Counted from the first letter of the stretch, positions 18,445 to 28,539 are shown. The stretch: DNA of 46,074 bases from CAYRJA01 sp964424455 (GCA_964424455.1 CAYRJA010000009.1:1-46074), one strand, 5' to 3'. Numbers and translations are program-made. Notes: generated by a model from the letters alone, not told the origin.

Positions 18445-19134
18445 ATGAAAAACAAAATTGTTATTGCCGTTGATGGACATGCTTCTTGTGGTAAGAGCAC
18501 ACTGGCAAGACAATTAGCGGCACAGCTTGGTTATAAGTATGTGGATTCAGGAGCGATGTATCGAGCTGTAACACTTTATCTGTTAGAAAACAATATTGAC
18601 TTTAGGAACATTGATGAAGTAGTAAAATCATTTAACAACATACATATAGATTTTCTCTTTAACAGGAGTACTGAAAAATCAGAAACCCTGTTGAACGGAA
18701 AAAATGTAGAAGAAGAAATCCGCAGCATGAAAATTTCTTCAGTAGTTTCCACCATAAGTTCTATTAAAGAAGTGCGTGATTTTTTAGTGAAACAACAAAG
18801 GGAAATAGGGAAAGAAAAAGGAGTGTCTATGGACGGAAGGGATATTGGAACTGTTGTTTTTCCCAATGCTGAATTGAAAATCTATCTCACTTCTGATGAA
18901 ACCATCCGTATTCAACGCCGCTTTGAGGAACTGAAAGCAAAAGGGGTAGGTGTTACAGCAGAAGAAATCAGACAAAATCTTAAAGAGCGTGATTACGAAG
19001 ACAGCCACCGTATAGCCAGCCCGCTATATAAAGCAGGAGATGCAATTGAATTGGATAACACCAACATGAGTGAACAACAGCAACTTGAGTTTGCACTGAA
19101 CCTCGCACTTGAGAAGATAATAGAACTTAACTGA
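18445..19134 (+). CDS. cmk: Cytidylate kinase
   Basis: Cmk phosphorylates CMP and dCMP with ATP. The 229-residue protein has the P-loop in AVDGHASCGKSTLAR (about 8-22), the CMP-binding YVDSGAMYRAVT, the DGRDIGTVVFP region, and the lid-side RIASPLYKAGDAIELDNTN. An element TTTCTTTG ends six bases before the ATG, resembling the -7 element and again implying a short leader. The gene converges on trxB with 12 bases between stop codons. Confidence 0.97.
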   Translation: MKNKIVIAVDGHASCGKSTLARQLAAQLGYKYVDSGAMYRAVTLYLLENNIDFRNIDEVVKSFNNIHIDFLFNRSTEKSETLLNGKNVEEEIRSMKISSVVSTISSIKEVRDFLVKQQREIGKEKGVSMDGRDIGTVVFPNAELKIYLTSDETIRIQRRFEELKAKGVGVTAEEIRQNLKERDYEDSHRIASPLYKAGDAIELDNTNMSEQQQLEFALNLALEKIIELN

Positions 19135-19146
19135 TTGTGCAGTTAC

Positions 19147-20091
19147 TCAGATTCCGAGAGCGCTTAAATACCTTTCTGCATCTAATGCAGCCATACATCC
19201 TGATCCTGCTGCTGTTACAGCTTGCCGGTAATGTTTATCCTGCACATCACCACACGCAAATACTCCATTAACATTTGTTTTACTGCTGTCAGGTTGAGTT
19301 ATTATGTATCCCTGATCATCCATCTTTATAAAGTCTTTAAAGATTTTAGAATTTGGTTCATGACCAATAGCAACAAAAAAACCTGTTACAGGAATAGTTT
19401 TCTTCTCACCCGTTTTATTGTTCCTTATTCTTACGGCTTCCACTAACTGGTCACCGAGTACTTCATCCGTTTCGGTATTCCAGTAAACGGTAATATTCTT
19501 CTGAGCAAGAACTCTGTCCTGCATTATTTTACTTGCTCTCATCTCATGTCTGCGTACCAGCATGTGAACATGAGTACATAGTTTGGAAAGGTAAATGGCT
19601 TCTTCGGCAGCAGTGTCTCCAGCGCCAACTATTGCAACTTCTTTTCCTTTATAGAAAAATCCATCGCAAACAGCGCAAGCTGAAACTCCATGTCCATTCA
19701 GTCTTTTTTCTGATTCTATATTCAGCCATTTAGCAGAAGCGCCGGTTGCAATAATTACTGTATGAGCTTTCAGTTCCGTTTTTTCATCAATCCACACTTT
19801 ATGGATTGGTCCTGTGAAATCAACTTTTGTAGCAAGTCCAAACCGAACTTCTGCACCCATTCTTTCTGCTTGCTTTTTGAAATCTTCCATCATTTGTGGT
19901 CCTAAAATTCCATCAGGGTATCCGGGGAAATTTTCCACATCTGTGGTTTGCATCAGTTGTCCACCCATTTCAAGACCGGTGTACATGATAGGTTTAAGGT
20001 TAGCTCTTGAAGCATAGATAGCCGCAGTGTATCCTGCGGGACCTGAACCGATAATCAGGCAGTTGATGATGTCGTTATTTGTGTTGCTCAT
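19147..20091 (-). CDS. trxB: Thioredoxin-disulfide reductase
   Basis: TrxB passes electrons from NADPH through FAD to thioredoxin. It has 314 residues, the FAD-binding GSGPAGYTAA (15-24), the active-site pair C139/C142 in ACAVCDG, the NADPH-binding VGAGDTAAEEA, and the C-terminal FACGDVQDKHYRQAVTAAGSG. All key residues are present. Confidence 0.98.
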   Translation of the reverse strand: MSNTNNDIINCLIIGSGPAGYTAAIYASRANLKPIMYTGLEMGGQLMQTTDVENFPGYPDGILGPQMMEDFKKQAERMGAEVRFGLATKVDFTGPIHKVWIDEKTELKAHTVIIATGASAKWLNIESEKRLNGHGVSACAVCDGFFYKGKEVAIVGAGDTAAEEAIYLSKLCTHVHMLVRRHEMRASKIMQDRVLAQKNITVYWNTETDEVLGDQLVEAVRIRNNKTGEKKTIPVTGFFVAIGHEPNSKIFKDFIKMDDQGYIITQPDSSKTNVNGVFACGDVQDKHYRQAVTAAGSGCMAALDAERYLSALGI

Positions 20092-20105
20092 TTTTTAAAA
20101 GTGTT

Positions 20106-20137
20106 CAAACTTAATAGTTGTATTATTCAGGAACAAT
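20106..20137 (-). promoter_or_regulatory. Probable trxB promoter
   Basis: On the minus strand TAAGTTTG (20113-20106) matches TAnnTTTG, and ATTG (20137-20134) stands 20 bases upstream as a one-mismatch -33 element. It overlaps the 3' end of the DUF4249 gene and lies 14 bases before the trxB ATG. Confidence 0.55.
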
Positions 20138-21046
20138 GATCTTTTTGTAACTGGTTGAATAGCCGCCCCATATTCCTAATCCCCCTTTGATATTCGATTG
20201 AACCTGTATTGGCGCAGCGAACGGATTTCCCTGACTGCCCAGTTCAAATTCCAGTGTTCTCCAAAAGTCGAAATGAGCACGGTCAATGTTACACCACATT
20301 ACTTCAATAGTATCTCCTTTATAAAAAAATCCATAGTCTTTAAAATTATCTTCAGCATTTCTATTCATTCCACGATCAAGTGGAAAATCGAAAGTTGTTC
20401 CGTTTACAACCCCATCATCGAACACAGAGTTCATTCCCGGATAAAAAGGTTCGTTGTTTCTTTTGGTAAAGTACCGGACATACTGACCAAGTGAAGGCGG
20501 ATCGGTATAACGGCACATTAGTTTGACAAGCTGAAGATTGGAAGGGTCAACATCGTATTTTACCCAAATAGAATCAAGCGGGTAGGAGTCCGGAACGGTT
20601 GTAACAGATGAAACATACTGACCATCTGCTGTAACAGAAAGGGAATAACTTCTGCCAGCCGTTCCTCTGATTCCGAATGAAACATAAACAGAAACTTTCA
20701 CCCCTAAAGTGTCTAATATTATTTCCTGTAGCGTATCTGTTTTTACAGGTGTTCCGTCTAACAGTTCTGTTACAGTAATTTTTGCACCATGAACAAAATA
20801 GCTACCTAAGTCTTTAGTGTAAAAGGTTTCGTAGTAGGGTGAGTTTTTAGTGAGAATTACAAAAGGGAATTGTCCGGTTTCAATTCGCCCTTCTACTACT
20901 AACTGGTCAGATGGCTTAGGCAGATCAATAGAAATGTCTTTCTCACAAGAAGAAAATAACAAGAAAAGGAGTAACGAAAAACATAAAGAGAGAAAATTCT
21001 TCTCTTTAATATTTATCTGATAGCTGCCTGTCATTTCGTCGCGCAT
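20123..21046 (-). CDS. DUF4249 lipoprotein, partner of a TonB-dependent receptor
   Basis: A protein of about 307 residues beginning with a lipoprotein signal (SLCFSLLLFLLFSSCEKD, lipobox Cys), so probably anchored in the outer membrane. The pattern after it (SDQLVVEGRIETGQFPFVILTKNSPY) fits DUF4249, which in Bacteroidota is found next to TonB-dependent receptors; its biochemical role is not known. A TTG at 21052 overlapping the receptor stop could also be a start, but the ATG at 21046, three bases after that stop, is preferred. Co-transcribed with the receptor. Confidence 0.85.
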   Translation of the reverse strand: MRDEMTGSYQINIKEKNFLSLCFSLLLFLLFSSCEKDISIDLPKPSDQLVVEGRIETGQFPFVILTKNSPYYETFYTKDLGSYFVHGAKITVTELLDGTPVKTDTLQEIILDTLGVKVSVYVSFGIRGTAGRSYSLSVTADGQYVSSVTTVPDSYPLDSIWVKYDVDPSNLQLVKLMCRYTDPPSLGQYVRYFTKRNNEPFYPGMNSVFDDGVVNGTTFDFPLDRGMNRNAEDNFKDYGFFYKGDTIEVMWCNIDRAHFDFWRTLEFELGSQGNPFAAPIQVQSNIKGGLGIWGGYSTSYKKIIVPE

Positions 21047-21048
21047 TT

Positions 21049-23397
21049 TCAAAATTTAAAATTCCATGTTACAGAAGGTATAATCGGAAACATCGTTACT
21101 TGTTTTGCCTGTACACTAACCTGTGGTTCATTCAGAAAAGATCCTATTACATCATTATAAATGAAAAATGGGTTCTTCCGGTTGTAAGCATTGTAAACAG
21201 AGAACGACCATCCATCCTGAATTTTCTTTCTTTTCTTTCCCTCGTAGTTAGCTGATAAATCAAGCCGGCTGTAAGCTTTCAAGCGGTAAGCATTAATTGC
21301 TCCATATTCAGTAATTACATTCCCTTCAATAAAGTATTTTCCCACAGGAAGCGTGTAGGCAATTCCGGTTTGATAAACAAATACACCGCTGAACGACCAT
21401 CGTTCATTCAGTTGGTAAGTGGTAACAAATGAAACATTGTGACGGCGGTCATAGCGATAAGGAAAACTTTTTCCATCATTCAAATCAGGAAATTTCCGGT
21501 TAGTATATGACAAAGTATAACCAACCCATCCGGTAAATTTTCCTGATTGTTTGTTGATGTAGAGTTCAATTCCTTTTGAATCACCTTTACCAAATACAAA
21601 ACTTTCTTCAAGGTCTTCATTCGGTCGTGGGGTATAACCCTGCTTGTATTCAATCTGATTATTCATCTGCTTGTAATAAATCTCAAGAGAGGTTTCAAAC
21701 ATATTGTTCTTAAAATTCCGGAAATATCCAAGTGAATATTGAACACCTGTTTGAGGTTTTACTTTCAAAGAACTCGGCACCCAAATATCTGTGGGTAGGG
21801 TAGTGCCGTTATTGCTTACCAGATGTATGAACTGATTATTGTAATTAAAAGATGCTTTTACGGAAGATTTTCTGTTGATGCTGTAACGAAATAAGATACG
21901 CGGTTCTAATCCGCTATAAGTTTTAATCGGCTGTCCTTTACTATAAATTACAGAATCAGTAGGATAGCCGGAAAAATTTCCATAGATTAATTTGCGGTAA
22001 GGTCCAACTTGCTCAAACAGTGCAAACCGCAATCCTACATTCATTTCAACACTTTCACCGAGTGTAATTTTATCCTGAGCATAAACAGCACCTTCATGAG
22101 CATATTTTCTCTTAATTCCTTCAGGATTAAATTCTACCTCACCGCTTTTTCCGCTTACACTGCTGGGAAGAAAAACATGGTAGATATAGTTTGCGCCAAA
22201 CTTTATTTCATGTTGCACAGAAGCATAGTAGTTAAAATCAACTTTAGCATTTGCATCACGGATGCCGGAGAACATCGTTACTTTAAAATTATCCTGCTCA
22301 CCGGTAATTTCAAAATCGTAATTATTATAAATCGCATCGGCATTCATAAACAACTTGGAGTTGAACAGATGATTCCAACGGAGGGTTGTCGTAGCATTTC
22401 CCCAAGGTATTCCTATTGATATATTATTTGATTTAAAACTGAAAACATCTCTTCCGAAATACCCGCTCAGAAATAATTGGTCTTTGTCAGAGAAACGATA
22501 ATTTGCTTTTGCATTTAAGTCATAGAAATAATAACCTGTGCCTTTATACTTTGTAGTGTTGATATAGGGTTGGGTTAACACATCTATATATGTTCTTCTT
22601 CCGCTGACAATGAAGGATGATTTATCTTTTTTTATCGGACCTTCTACCGTTAATCGTGAAGCAATTAATCCGATTCCACCGGAAGCATGATAAGCTTTAT
22701 TATTCCCTTCTTTCATGGAAATGTCAAGCACCGAAGAAATTCGCCCTCCGTACTCGGCAGGCATTCCGCTTTTGTATAAAGTAGTATTGAGAATTGCATC
22801 AGAATTAAAAATGGAGAAGAAGCCAAACAAATGAGCGCTGTTATAAACAACGGCTTCATCAAGCATAATCAGGTTCTGGTCAGGTCCGCCGCCTCGAACA
22901 TAAAATCCGGATGTGCCCTCAGCGCCACCCTGAACACCGGGAAGCAACTGAATGGTTTTTAAAATATCCACTTCCCCCATAATCACCGGAAGCGCTTTTA
23001 TTTTTTCCATTGGCAGTTCAACTTTACCCATTTCCGATGATGAAATATTTTTGTCCTCCCGCTCTGCCTCTACCACTATTCCTTTTATCTCTTTTACAGC
23101 AGGAGCAAGATTCACATTCATTCGGAGGTCGTTGTTTAACGAAATCTGTTTTGTTACAGCCCGATAGCCGATGTATGAAACAGTAAGTTCATAATTACCC
23201 TGAGTTGCAGTGAGCGAAAAGAAGCCGTAACTGTTGGTGTAAGCGCCAAGAGAACTTCCTTTAATTTGCACTGCTGCGGATATAAGATTTTCACCTGTGA
23301 GAGAGTCTTTCACATATCCGCTTATGGTGTATTTAACCTGAGCAGAAAGTGAAAAGGATATTAATAATAAAGATAAAATAGTACTGAATCTGAACAT
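21049..23397 (-). CDS. TonB-dependent receptor with carboxypeptidase-regulatory-like domain
   Basis: A 782-residue outer-membrane receptor. A signal peptide (ending SLSAQ) precedes a CarboxypepD_reg-like domain (about 24-105, ISGYVKDSLTGENLISAAVQ), a plug domain (about 120-235, LPGVQGGAEGTSGFYVRGG and MLDEAVVYN) and a 22-strand-type barrel ending in the terminal aromatic pattern WNFKF. It lacks a SusC signature; with the downstream DUF4249 gene it forms the small receptor/lipoprotein pair common in this phylum. The cargo is unknown and no degradative genes flank it. Confidence 0.92.
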   Translation of the reverse strand: MFRFSTILSLLLISFSLSAQVKYTISGYVKDSLTGENLISAAVQIKGSSLGAYTNSYGFFSLTATQGNYELTVSYIGYRAVTKQISLNNDLRMNVNLAPAVKEIKGIVVEAEREDKNISSSEMGKVELPMEKIKALPVIMGEVDILKTIQLLPGVQGGAEGTSGFYVRGGGPDQNLIMLDEAVVYNSAHLFGFFSIFNSDAILNTTLYKSGMPAEYGGRISSVLDISMKEGNNKAYHASGGIGLIASRLTVEGPIKKDKSSFIVSGRRTYIDVLTQPYINTTKYKGTGYYFYDLNAKANYRFSDKDQLFLSGYFGRDVFSFKSNNISIGIPWGNATTTLRWNHLFNSKLFMNADAIYNNYDFEITGEQDNFKVTMFSGIRDANAKVDFNYYASVQHEIKFGANYIYHVFLPSSVSGKSGEVEFNPEGIKRKYAHEGAVYAQDKITLGESVEMNVGLRFALFEQVGPYRKLIYGNFSGYPTDSVIYSKGQPIKTYSGLEPRILFRYSINRKSSVKASFNYNNQFIHLVSNNGTTLPTDIWVPSSLKVKPQTGVQYSLGYFRNFKNNMFETSLEIYYKQMNNQIEYKQGYTPRPNEDLEESFVFGKGDSKGIELYINKQSGKFTGWVGYTLSYTNRKFPDLNDGKSFPYRYDRRHNVSFVTTYQLNERWSFSGVFVYQTGIAYTLPVGKYFIEGNVITEYGAINAYRLKAYSRLDLSANYEGKKRKKIQDGWSFSVYNAYNRKNPFFIYNDVIGSFLNEPQVSVQAKQVTMFPIIPSVTWNFKF

Positions 23398-23470
23398 GAT
23401 TTCAAAGCAGCGAATATATGTATCCTATAAATCTTGAAGCATATTTATATCATAGTTTCAGCTAAAAGAT

Positions 23471-23501
23471 TTTGTTGGAATAGTCAGTGACCATATTTTT
23501 G
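23471..23501 (+). promoter_or_regulatory. Bacteroidota promoter of clpS
   Basis: TTTG at 23471-23474 and TATTTTTG at 23494-23501 are separated by exactly 19 bases, matching the consensus. The -7 element ends 16 bases before the ClpS ATG. Confidence 0.8.
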
Positions 23502-23517
23502 CTACAGAATATCAGAT

Positions 23518-23796
23518 ATGGAGAAAACTCTTACAGTTGAACAGATTGATGAAGTTATCACCTCGATTGATATAGAAGCAAAGGTGATTGTCCATAACGA
23601 TGACTGGCATACTTTCGATGATGTAATTCGTCAGTTAATCCGTGCAGTTCATTGTACATCTAAGAGAGCAGAACATCTCGCTTACACTATTCATAATAAA
23701 GGGAGGGCAACTGTTTTTGAGGGATCTATGGAAGATTGTCTTTTTGTAAGCGCAGTGCTTGAAGAAATAGATTTACTTACCACCATAGAGGTGTAA
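23518..23796 (+). CDS. clpS: ATP-dependent Clp protease adaptor ClpS
   Basis: ClpS recognises N-degron proteins and hands them to the Clp protease. The 92-residue protein has the core NDDWHTFDDVIRQL and the conserved YTIHNKGRATVFEGSME with its His-x-x-Gly. It has a strong promoter of its own. The last 20 bases overlap the end of prmC on the other strand. Confidence 0.93.
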   Translation: MEKTLTVEQIDEVITSIDIEAKVIVHNDDWHTFDDVIRQLIRAVHCTSKRAEHLAYTIHNKGRATVFEGSMEDCLFVSAVLEEIDLLTTIEV

Positions 23797-24640
23797 GCAG
23801 ACCGCGTATCATCCGGTTCTTCCCCTGCATATCTTTTCGGAGTACAACCTGCTGAAAACCATGTCCACTGAGCATCGCTTTTATATCTTCACTGTACGAC
23901 TCATTGATTTCAAAATAAAGCAATCCCTCATTGTTCAGGTTCTTAATGGCAAACTGAGCAATCTTCTCATAAAAAATAATAGGATCTTTATCAGGAACAA
24001 ATAGAGCTGAATGAGGTTCGAACTCTGTTACATTTTTCATCATATCTGTTTTCTCATCTAAAGTTATATATGGAGGATTACTGATAATGATATCAAAAGA
24101 CTGGTTAAAAGGGTTTTCCAAAGTTAAAATATCACTACGGGCAAATTTTACTTCAACACCAGCTAAGACAGCATTCTCTGCTGCGGTTACAATCGCTTTA
24201 TCACTAACATCCGTAGCAAATAATTGGGCGGTAGGTATGTTTTTTTTTATTGAAACCGGAATACACCCACTACCGGTTCCGATGTCAAGAATATTGAGAT
24301 ATTCATCTCGTCCATGTTCCTTTATTATCCAGTTGACAAGCTCTTCCGTTTCCCTTCTGGGAATCAGTACAGAAGGATTCACTTTAAATTTTAAGCCGTA
24401 AAAGATTTGTTCACCAAGAATATACTGTAACGGTTCATGGTTCATTAATCGCATAAGGATAGCATTCATTATCGGCATTACAGATTCGTTTACTTCCTGA
24501 TTAATTCCTACTATTCTATCTGTATCAGTAATGCCGGCGGCATCTTCCATCACAATTCGTGTAATGCTTGTTGCTTCCGACTCATCATAGATAGTTGAAA
24601 GCTTGCTGATAAAATCCTGATATAGAGAAGAAGCTTTCAT
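23777..24640 (-). CDS. prmC: Release factor glutamine methyltransferase
   Basis: PrmC N5-methylates the Gln of the GGQ motif in RF1/RF2. The 287-residue protein has the N-terminal helical domain (about 1-80), the EPLQYILGEQIFYGL and LIPRRETEELV motifs, SAM motif ILDIGTGSGCI, and the glutamine-binding NPPY in DIIISNPPYI. Its 3' end overlaps clpS by 20 bases tail to tail. Confidence 0.96.
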   Translation of the reverse strand: MKASSLYQDFISKLSTIYDESEATSITRIVMEDAAGITDTDRIVGINQEVNESVMPIMNAILMRLMNHEPLQYILGEQIFYGLKFKVNPSVLIPRRETEELVNWIIKEHGRDEYLNILDIGTGSGCIPVSIKKNIPTAQLFATDVSDKAIVTAAENAVLAGVEVKFARSDILTLENPFNQSFDIIISNPPYITLDEKTDMMKNVTEFEPHSALFVPDKDPIIFYEKIAQFAIKNLNNEGLLYFEINESYSEDIKAMLSGHGFQQVVLRKDMQGKNRMIRGLLTPLWW

Positions 24641-24878
24641 AATTATGTAAAGCTATGAAATGTATTTTTAGGAAGAAAACATATAGAGAACACGGATTGT
24701 GCATAAACTGCGGTGTATGGAAAATGAAACATATTGCCATTATGTTATGCGTAAGTGTATAATTTCCGTCGAATTAAATGAACTATCTTTATAAATCTTC
24801 CGTACTTAGCTATTATATAAGGGAGATAATATAAAGAGGATACAATTAATTAACTTTGCATTAATTCTCTACATTGAA

Positions 24879-25640
24879 ATGATTGATAAAAAGACACAGA
24901 CTCAGATAGATGTTTTAATAGAAAAGATTAGCTATTTATTTAATTCTATTCAACAAAGTGGTGGAGTCGTAAATAAGATTGATAAGGATTTGATGATGGG
25001 ATATGTGAGAGAGTTGTATGAAGCTACTATGTCGCTTCAGCCGGATACACCTCAGCAGCAAATGCCACCACCTCAACTGATGAACCCGTATCAACAGCAG
25101 CAACCCATCTATCCTCAAAATCCTCAACAGTTACCGCATCAGATGCCTCCATATCAAAACCCTTTATATCAGAATCCTCCACCTCAAACTAATGAAAATA
25201 GAAATTATAGTCAGCAGCCGCCACAGGAAAATACACCGATAAATGGTCATGGACAATCCATCCATCAGTCTTATTCAAGTCAAGAGCAGAAAAAAACACT
25301 TGCTGATTTATACAGTATAAAAACAGGAAAAGAAAAACAATCGGTCAACGAACGACTGAATACATCTAAGACAGAATTAGCGGATAAACTGAAAAAGTCA
25401 CCGATAAAAGATTTAAAGGTTTTTATCGGACTCAATAAACGATTCTCGTATATCAACTTCCTTTTTAATAATAATACCCGTCAATATGATGAGGCAATAG
25501 ATAAAATTAACGGAAGCGCAAACTATGAAGCTGCAATGAACTACATAGATTCCGAATTGATTCCTAAATATAAATGGAAAGCAGAAGATGAAACTGTTGC
25601 AGAGTTCTACAATATCGTAGAGCGAAGATTTTTGATGTGA
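24879..25640 (+). CDS. Gln/Pro-rich protein of unknown function
   Basis: A 253-residue protein with three parts: an N-terminal helical segment (1-50), a low-complexity Pro/Gln/Asn linker (about 55-130, many PQQ, PPP and YQNP runs), and a C-terminal helical domain (about 140-253) with DLKVFIGLNKRFSYINFLFN and NYEAAMNYIDSE. I have a weak memory of similar C-terminal modules in other Bacteroidota proteins without function. No signal peptide or membrane segment. A TAACTTTG -7-like element lies at 24851-24858. It is not part of an evident operon. Confidence 0.75.
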   Translation: MIDKKTQTQIDVLIEKISYLFNSIQQSGGVVNKIDKDLMMGYVRELYEATMSLQPDTPQQQMPPPQLMNPYQQQQPIYPQNPQQLPHQMPPYQNPLYQNPPPQTNENRNYSQQPPQENTPINGHGQSIHQSYSSQEQKKTLADLYSIKTGKEKQSVNERLNTSKTELADKLKKSPIKDLKVFIGLNKRFSYINFLFNNNTRQYDEAIDKINGSANYEAAMNYIDSELIPKYKWKAEDETVAEFYNIVERRFLM

Positions 25641-25926
25641 TATTATAATTAAGACTTTATCTTACAGCGAGTAATAAAATTACGAGTGTTATGCACCCAT
25701 CCTTAAGGTAATTTAAGTAAAAATAAAGTTTGTTTTGATTAGTAGGAAAAACTTTCTGTTTGTCTAACATGGTAATTATCTGAGCAAATGGTCTTACTGT
25801 TTGGCTTAGGAAAATAGATTTGTATTATATCTCAAAGCTATTTTGAAAATCAGACTGCATTACTTTAAATCGTTTTAGATGTTATTGATATTTACTAATA
25901 AATGGGTAAATTTATATCGCAATTTT

Positions 25927-28539
25927 ATGGGCAAAATGAAATCATTAGTTGGTAGTATTCTTAAAATAAAAGCATTTTTTTTCACTTGTGTGTTTTTTTT
26001 ACTTTTCTTTTCTGTGAGATGCTATGCTCAAAATATATTTCAAAAAACTTATGGAGGAGCAAAAAGTGATGGAGCCAGTTTCATCATTCAATGTAAAGAA
26101 GGCGGTTATGCTGTTTTGGGTACAACCTATAGCTTTGGTGTAGGTGATGCAGATCTTTACCTTATTAGAATTGATTATTCAGGAAATATTCTTTGGAGTA
26201 AGACTTACGGAGGATCCGGAAAAGACGAATCCTTTTCAGTTCAACAAACAGCAGACAGCGGATTTATTATTGCCGCCCGAACTACTTCATTCAATTTATT
26301 TGGCACTACTGCGTATGTTATTAAAACAGATAAAAAGGGTAATGTAATATGGTCAAATGTTTATCCGTCAGGAGAGTTTTTTAATGGTTCAGATATTCGG
26401 CAGATTATAGAAACATCGTCGCATAATTACCTAATGGCAGGATTTAGTGATGTGGGGGCTGCCTTCTTGGTTTATATCAATTCTTCCGGAGGTATTATCT
26501 GGACTAACTCAATAGGATCAATTGGTCAGGAACCTCTTATACAAATTCAGGAGATGAATGATGGAAATTTTATCGGTGCGGGTTTTACCAATGGAATCGG
26601 ATCGGGCGATTATGATGGTTGGCTGATGAAAATTAGTAAATCAGATGGCAATGTAATGTGGAACAAAACTTATGGAAGCGCTGGTGAAGATCTTTTCTAC
26701 AGTGTCAGTCAGACAAAAGATAATGGATTTATTGTTGGTGGTTTTACGGGTTCATTTTCTGTATCAGGAGATATGTTATTAGTTAAAACAGATAGTGCAG
26801 GCAATGTACAATGGAGCAAGACTTATGGCTCTGCATCAGGCAATGAAACTTATGCCAATGTCCGTGAAACATCGAATGGAGATCTTGCAATTGCCGGATG
26901 GACCAATGGATTTGGAGCAGGGGATAATGATTTGCTACTATTCAGAACAAATGCTTCAGGCAATGTTAAATGGGCAAAAACTTTCGGTACAGGGTTAAGT
27001 GAATTTGGAAATGCTGTTTGCTTAACCTCTGATGGGGGATTTATTATGGCAGGCCGGTCTGATTCTTTGGGTGTGGGGAATACAGATATTTACATTGTAA
27101 AAATGGATTCTCTTGGAATGGCTCCCGGTTGTCATACTTCCAGTCCTTCTCTTGTTGTCAATGCTGTTACAGTATCTGTCTCTACCGGCGGTACTCAGGT
27201 TAAAAGAGGTAGCTCTTTACCTGTTTCTACAATTGTTACAAATCCGACAACCATAGATGGTGATGTTTGTCAGTGCAGCATGGGTGTTTCTGTTTCAAGC
27301 TCTCCTGCTGATTGTGGTTTAAACAACGGAACTGCCACAGCTAATACATCAGGTGGGGCATCTCCATATACTTATCAATGGAATACCTCACCAGTACAAA
27401 CATCAAATCAGGCGACAGGATTGTTGCCGGGCTATTATTATGTTACAGTTTCTGATACTCAAAAATGTAAAGTGAGTACAAAAGTAATTGTCGGCAGTTC
27501 AGGCGGCAGTTTGCCTGCATCCGTTTTAATTACCGCTTCTGCAACACATATATGTGCCGGTGAAACAATAAGTTTCACTGCAATGGCAACAAACGGAGGG
27601 GCAAATCCCACATTCCAATGGAAAGTAAACAATAACAATGAAGGAATAAACTCCAATCTTTTCACAGGTAATTCTTTCAGCAATAATGATGTTATTATTT
27701 GTGAAATGACTTCCAGTGAAAGCTGTGCCATCGGTTCGCCCGCTACTTCTAACCCGGTTACCATTATAGTGGATGAATCACCCACAGCCGGAATAATTAC
27801 AGCGCTCCGCGACACCATCTGTTCCGGTACTCCCGGATTCCTTTCAGTAACAGGGAATTCTTCAGATATTCAATGGCAGTCTTCACTAACTAATAGTAAT
27901 TTCACTAACATCCCTAATGCAACCGGTAGCTCCTTTACCGATATGATTGAGAAGGATACATATTACCGAGTGTTTACTGTTAATGGCAATTGTTCTGACA
28001 CCTCTGAAGTTTTCAAATTAGTGGTGAAGCCCTCACCTATTGCTTATTATACTTATACAATTAACGACTTACAGGTGTACTTTAATTCAGCAGGAAGCTC
28101 AGGTGACATCACAGTTTTTACATGGGACTTTAATGATGGAAAGGGTAGTAACGATTCAAATCCTATTCATACTTATGATTCAAAGAAAATCTACCATGTT
28201 TGTCTGAGTGTGATAAACGGCTCAAACTGTTCCTATACTATATGCAGAGATGTGGAACTGGTTGCCACAGGAATTACGATAATTCCGGATGTGAGTAATA
28301 TCGCAATTCATCCAAACCCTTTCAGTAATGATTTTATTATTGATGGGACAAACCTCGAACTGCCAATAGCTAAAATTGAAGTATATAATTTATTAGGAAT
28401 TAGGATTTATTCAACAACAACTCAGAACTATAATAATCAAACGATGATTGATCTTTCCGGTTTTTCATCAGGTGTTTATTGGTTAAAGATAAAAACAACT
28501 GGAGGTAAGTATATTATTCAGCGGATTATTAAGTTGTAA
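25927..28539 (+). CDS. Large T9SS-secreted protein with propeller-like repeats, SprB-type and PKD domains
   Basis: About 870 residues. The start is put at 25927 (MGKMKSLVGS) because the hydrophobic signal (AFFFTCVFFLLFFSVRCYAQ) then lies at the usual distance; an ATG at 25879 is in frame. Seven repeats of about 50 residues follow (pattern KTYGG...D...Q..DGGF...G.T..FG.GD.D..L.K.D..GN..W), ending near 27130, as expected for a seven-bladed beta-propeller. Then come a SprB-repeat-like segment (SGGASPYTYQWN), Ig-like repeats, a PKD domain (FTWDFNDGKG) and a T9SS sorting domain (IAIHPNPF, LLGIRIY, GVYWLKIKT). Probably an exposed surface protein; ligand unknown. Confidence 0.85.
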   Translation: MGKMKSLVGSILKIKAFFFTCVFFLLFFSVRCYAQNIFQKTYGGAKSDGASFIIQCKEGGYAVLGTTYSFGVGDADLYLIRIDYSGNILWSKTYGGSGKDESFSVQQTADSGFIIAARTTSFNLFGTTAYVIKTDKKGNVIWSNVYPSGEFFNGSDIRQIIETSSHNYLMAGFSDVGAAFLVYINSSGGIIWTNSIGSIGQEPLIQIQEMNDGNFIGAGFTNGIGSGDYDGWLMKISKSDGNVMWNKTYGSAGEDLFYSVSQTKDNGFIVGGFTGSFSVSGDMLLVKTDSAGNVQWSKTYGSASGNETYANVRETSNGDLAIAGWTNGFGAGDNDLLLFRTNASGNVKWAKTFGTGLSEFGNAVCLTSDGGFIMAGRSDSLGVGNTDIYIVKMDSLGMAPGCHTSSPSLVVNAVTVSVSTGGTQVKRGSSLPVSTIVTNPTTIDGDVCQCSMGVSVSSSPADCGLNNGTATANTSGGASPYTYQWNTSPVQTSNQATGLLPGYYYVTVSDTQKCKVSTKVIVGSSGGSLPASVLITASATHICAGETISFTAMATNGGANPTFQWKVNNNNEGINSNLFTGNSFSNNDVIICEMTSSESCAIGSPATSNPVTIIVDESPTAGIITALRDTICSGTPGFLSVTGNSSDIQWQSSLTNSNFTNIPNATGSSFTDMIEKDTYYRVFTVNGNCSDTSEVFKLVVKPSPIAYYTYTINDLQVYFNSAGSSGDITVFTWDFNDGKGSNDSNPIHTYDSKKIYHVCLSVINGSNCSYTICRDVELVATGITIIPDVSNIAIHPNPFSNDFIIDGTNLELPIAKIEVYNLLGIRIYSTTTQNYNNQTMIDLSGFSSGVYWLKIKTTGGKYIIQRIIKL

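Noticed and set aside
22009..22419. 136-codon plus-strand open frame inside the TonB-dependent receptor gene
   Set aside because: Antisense shadow of a well-supported receptor; no recognisable domain.
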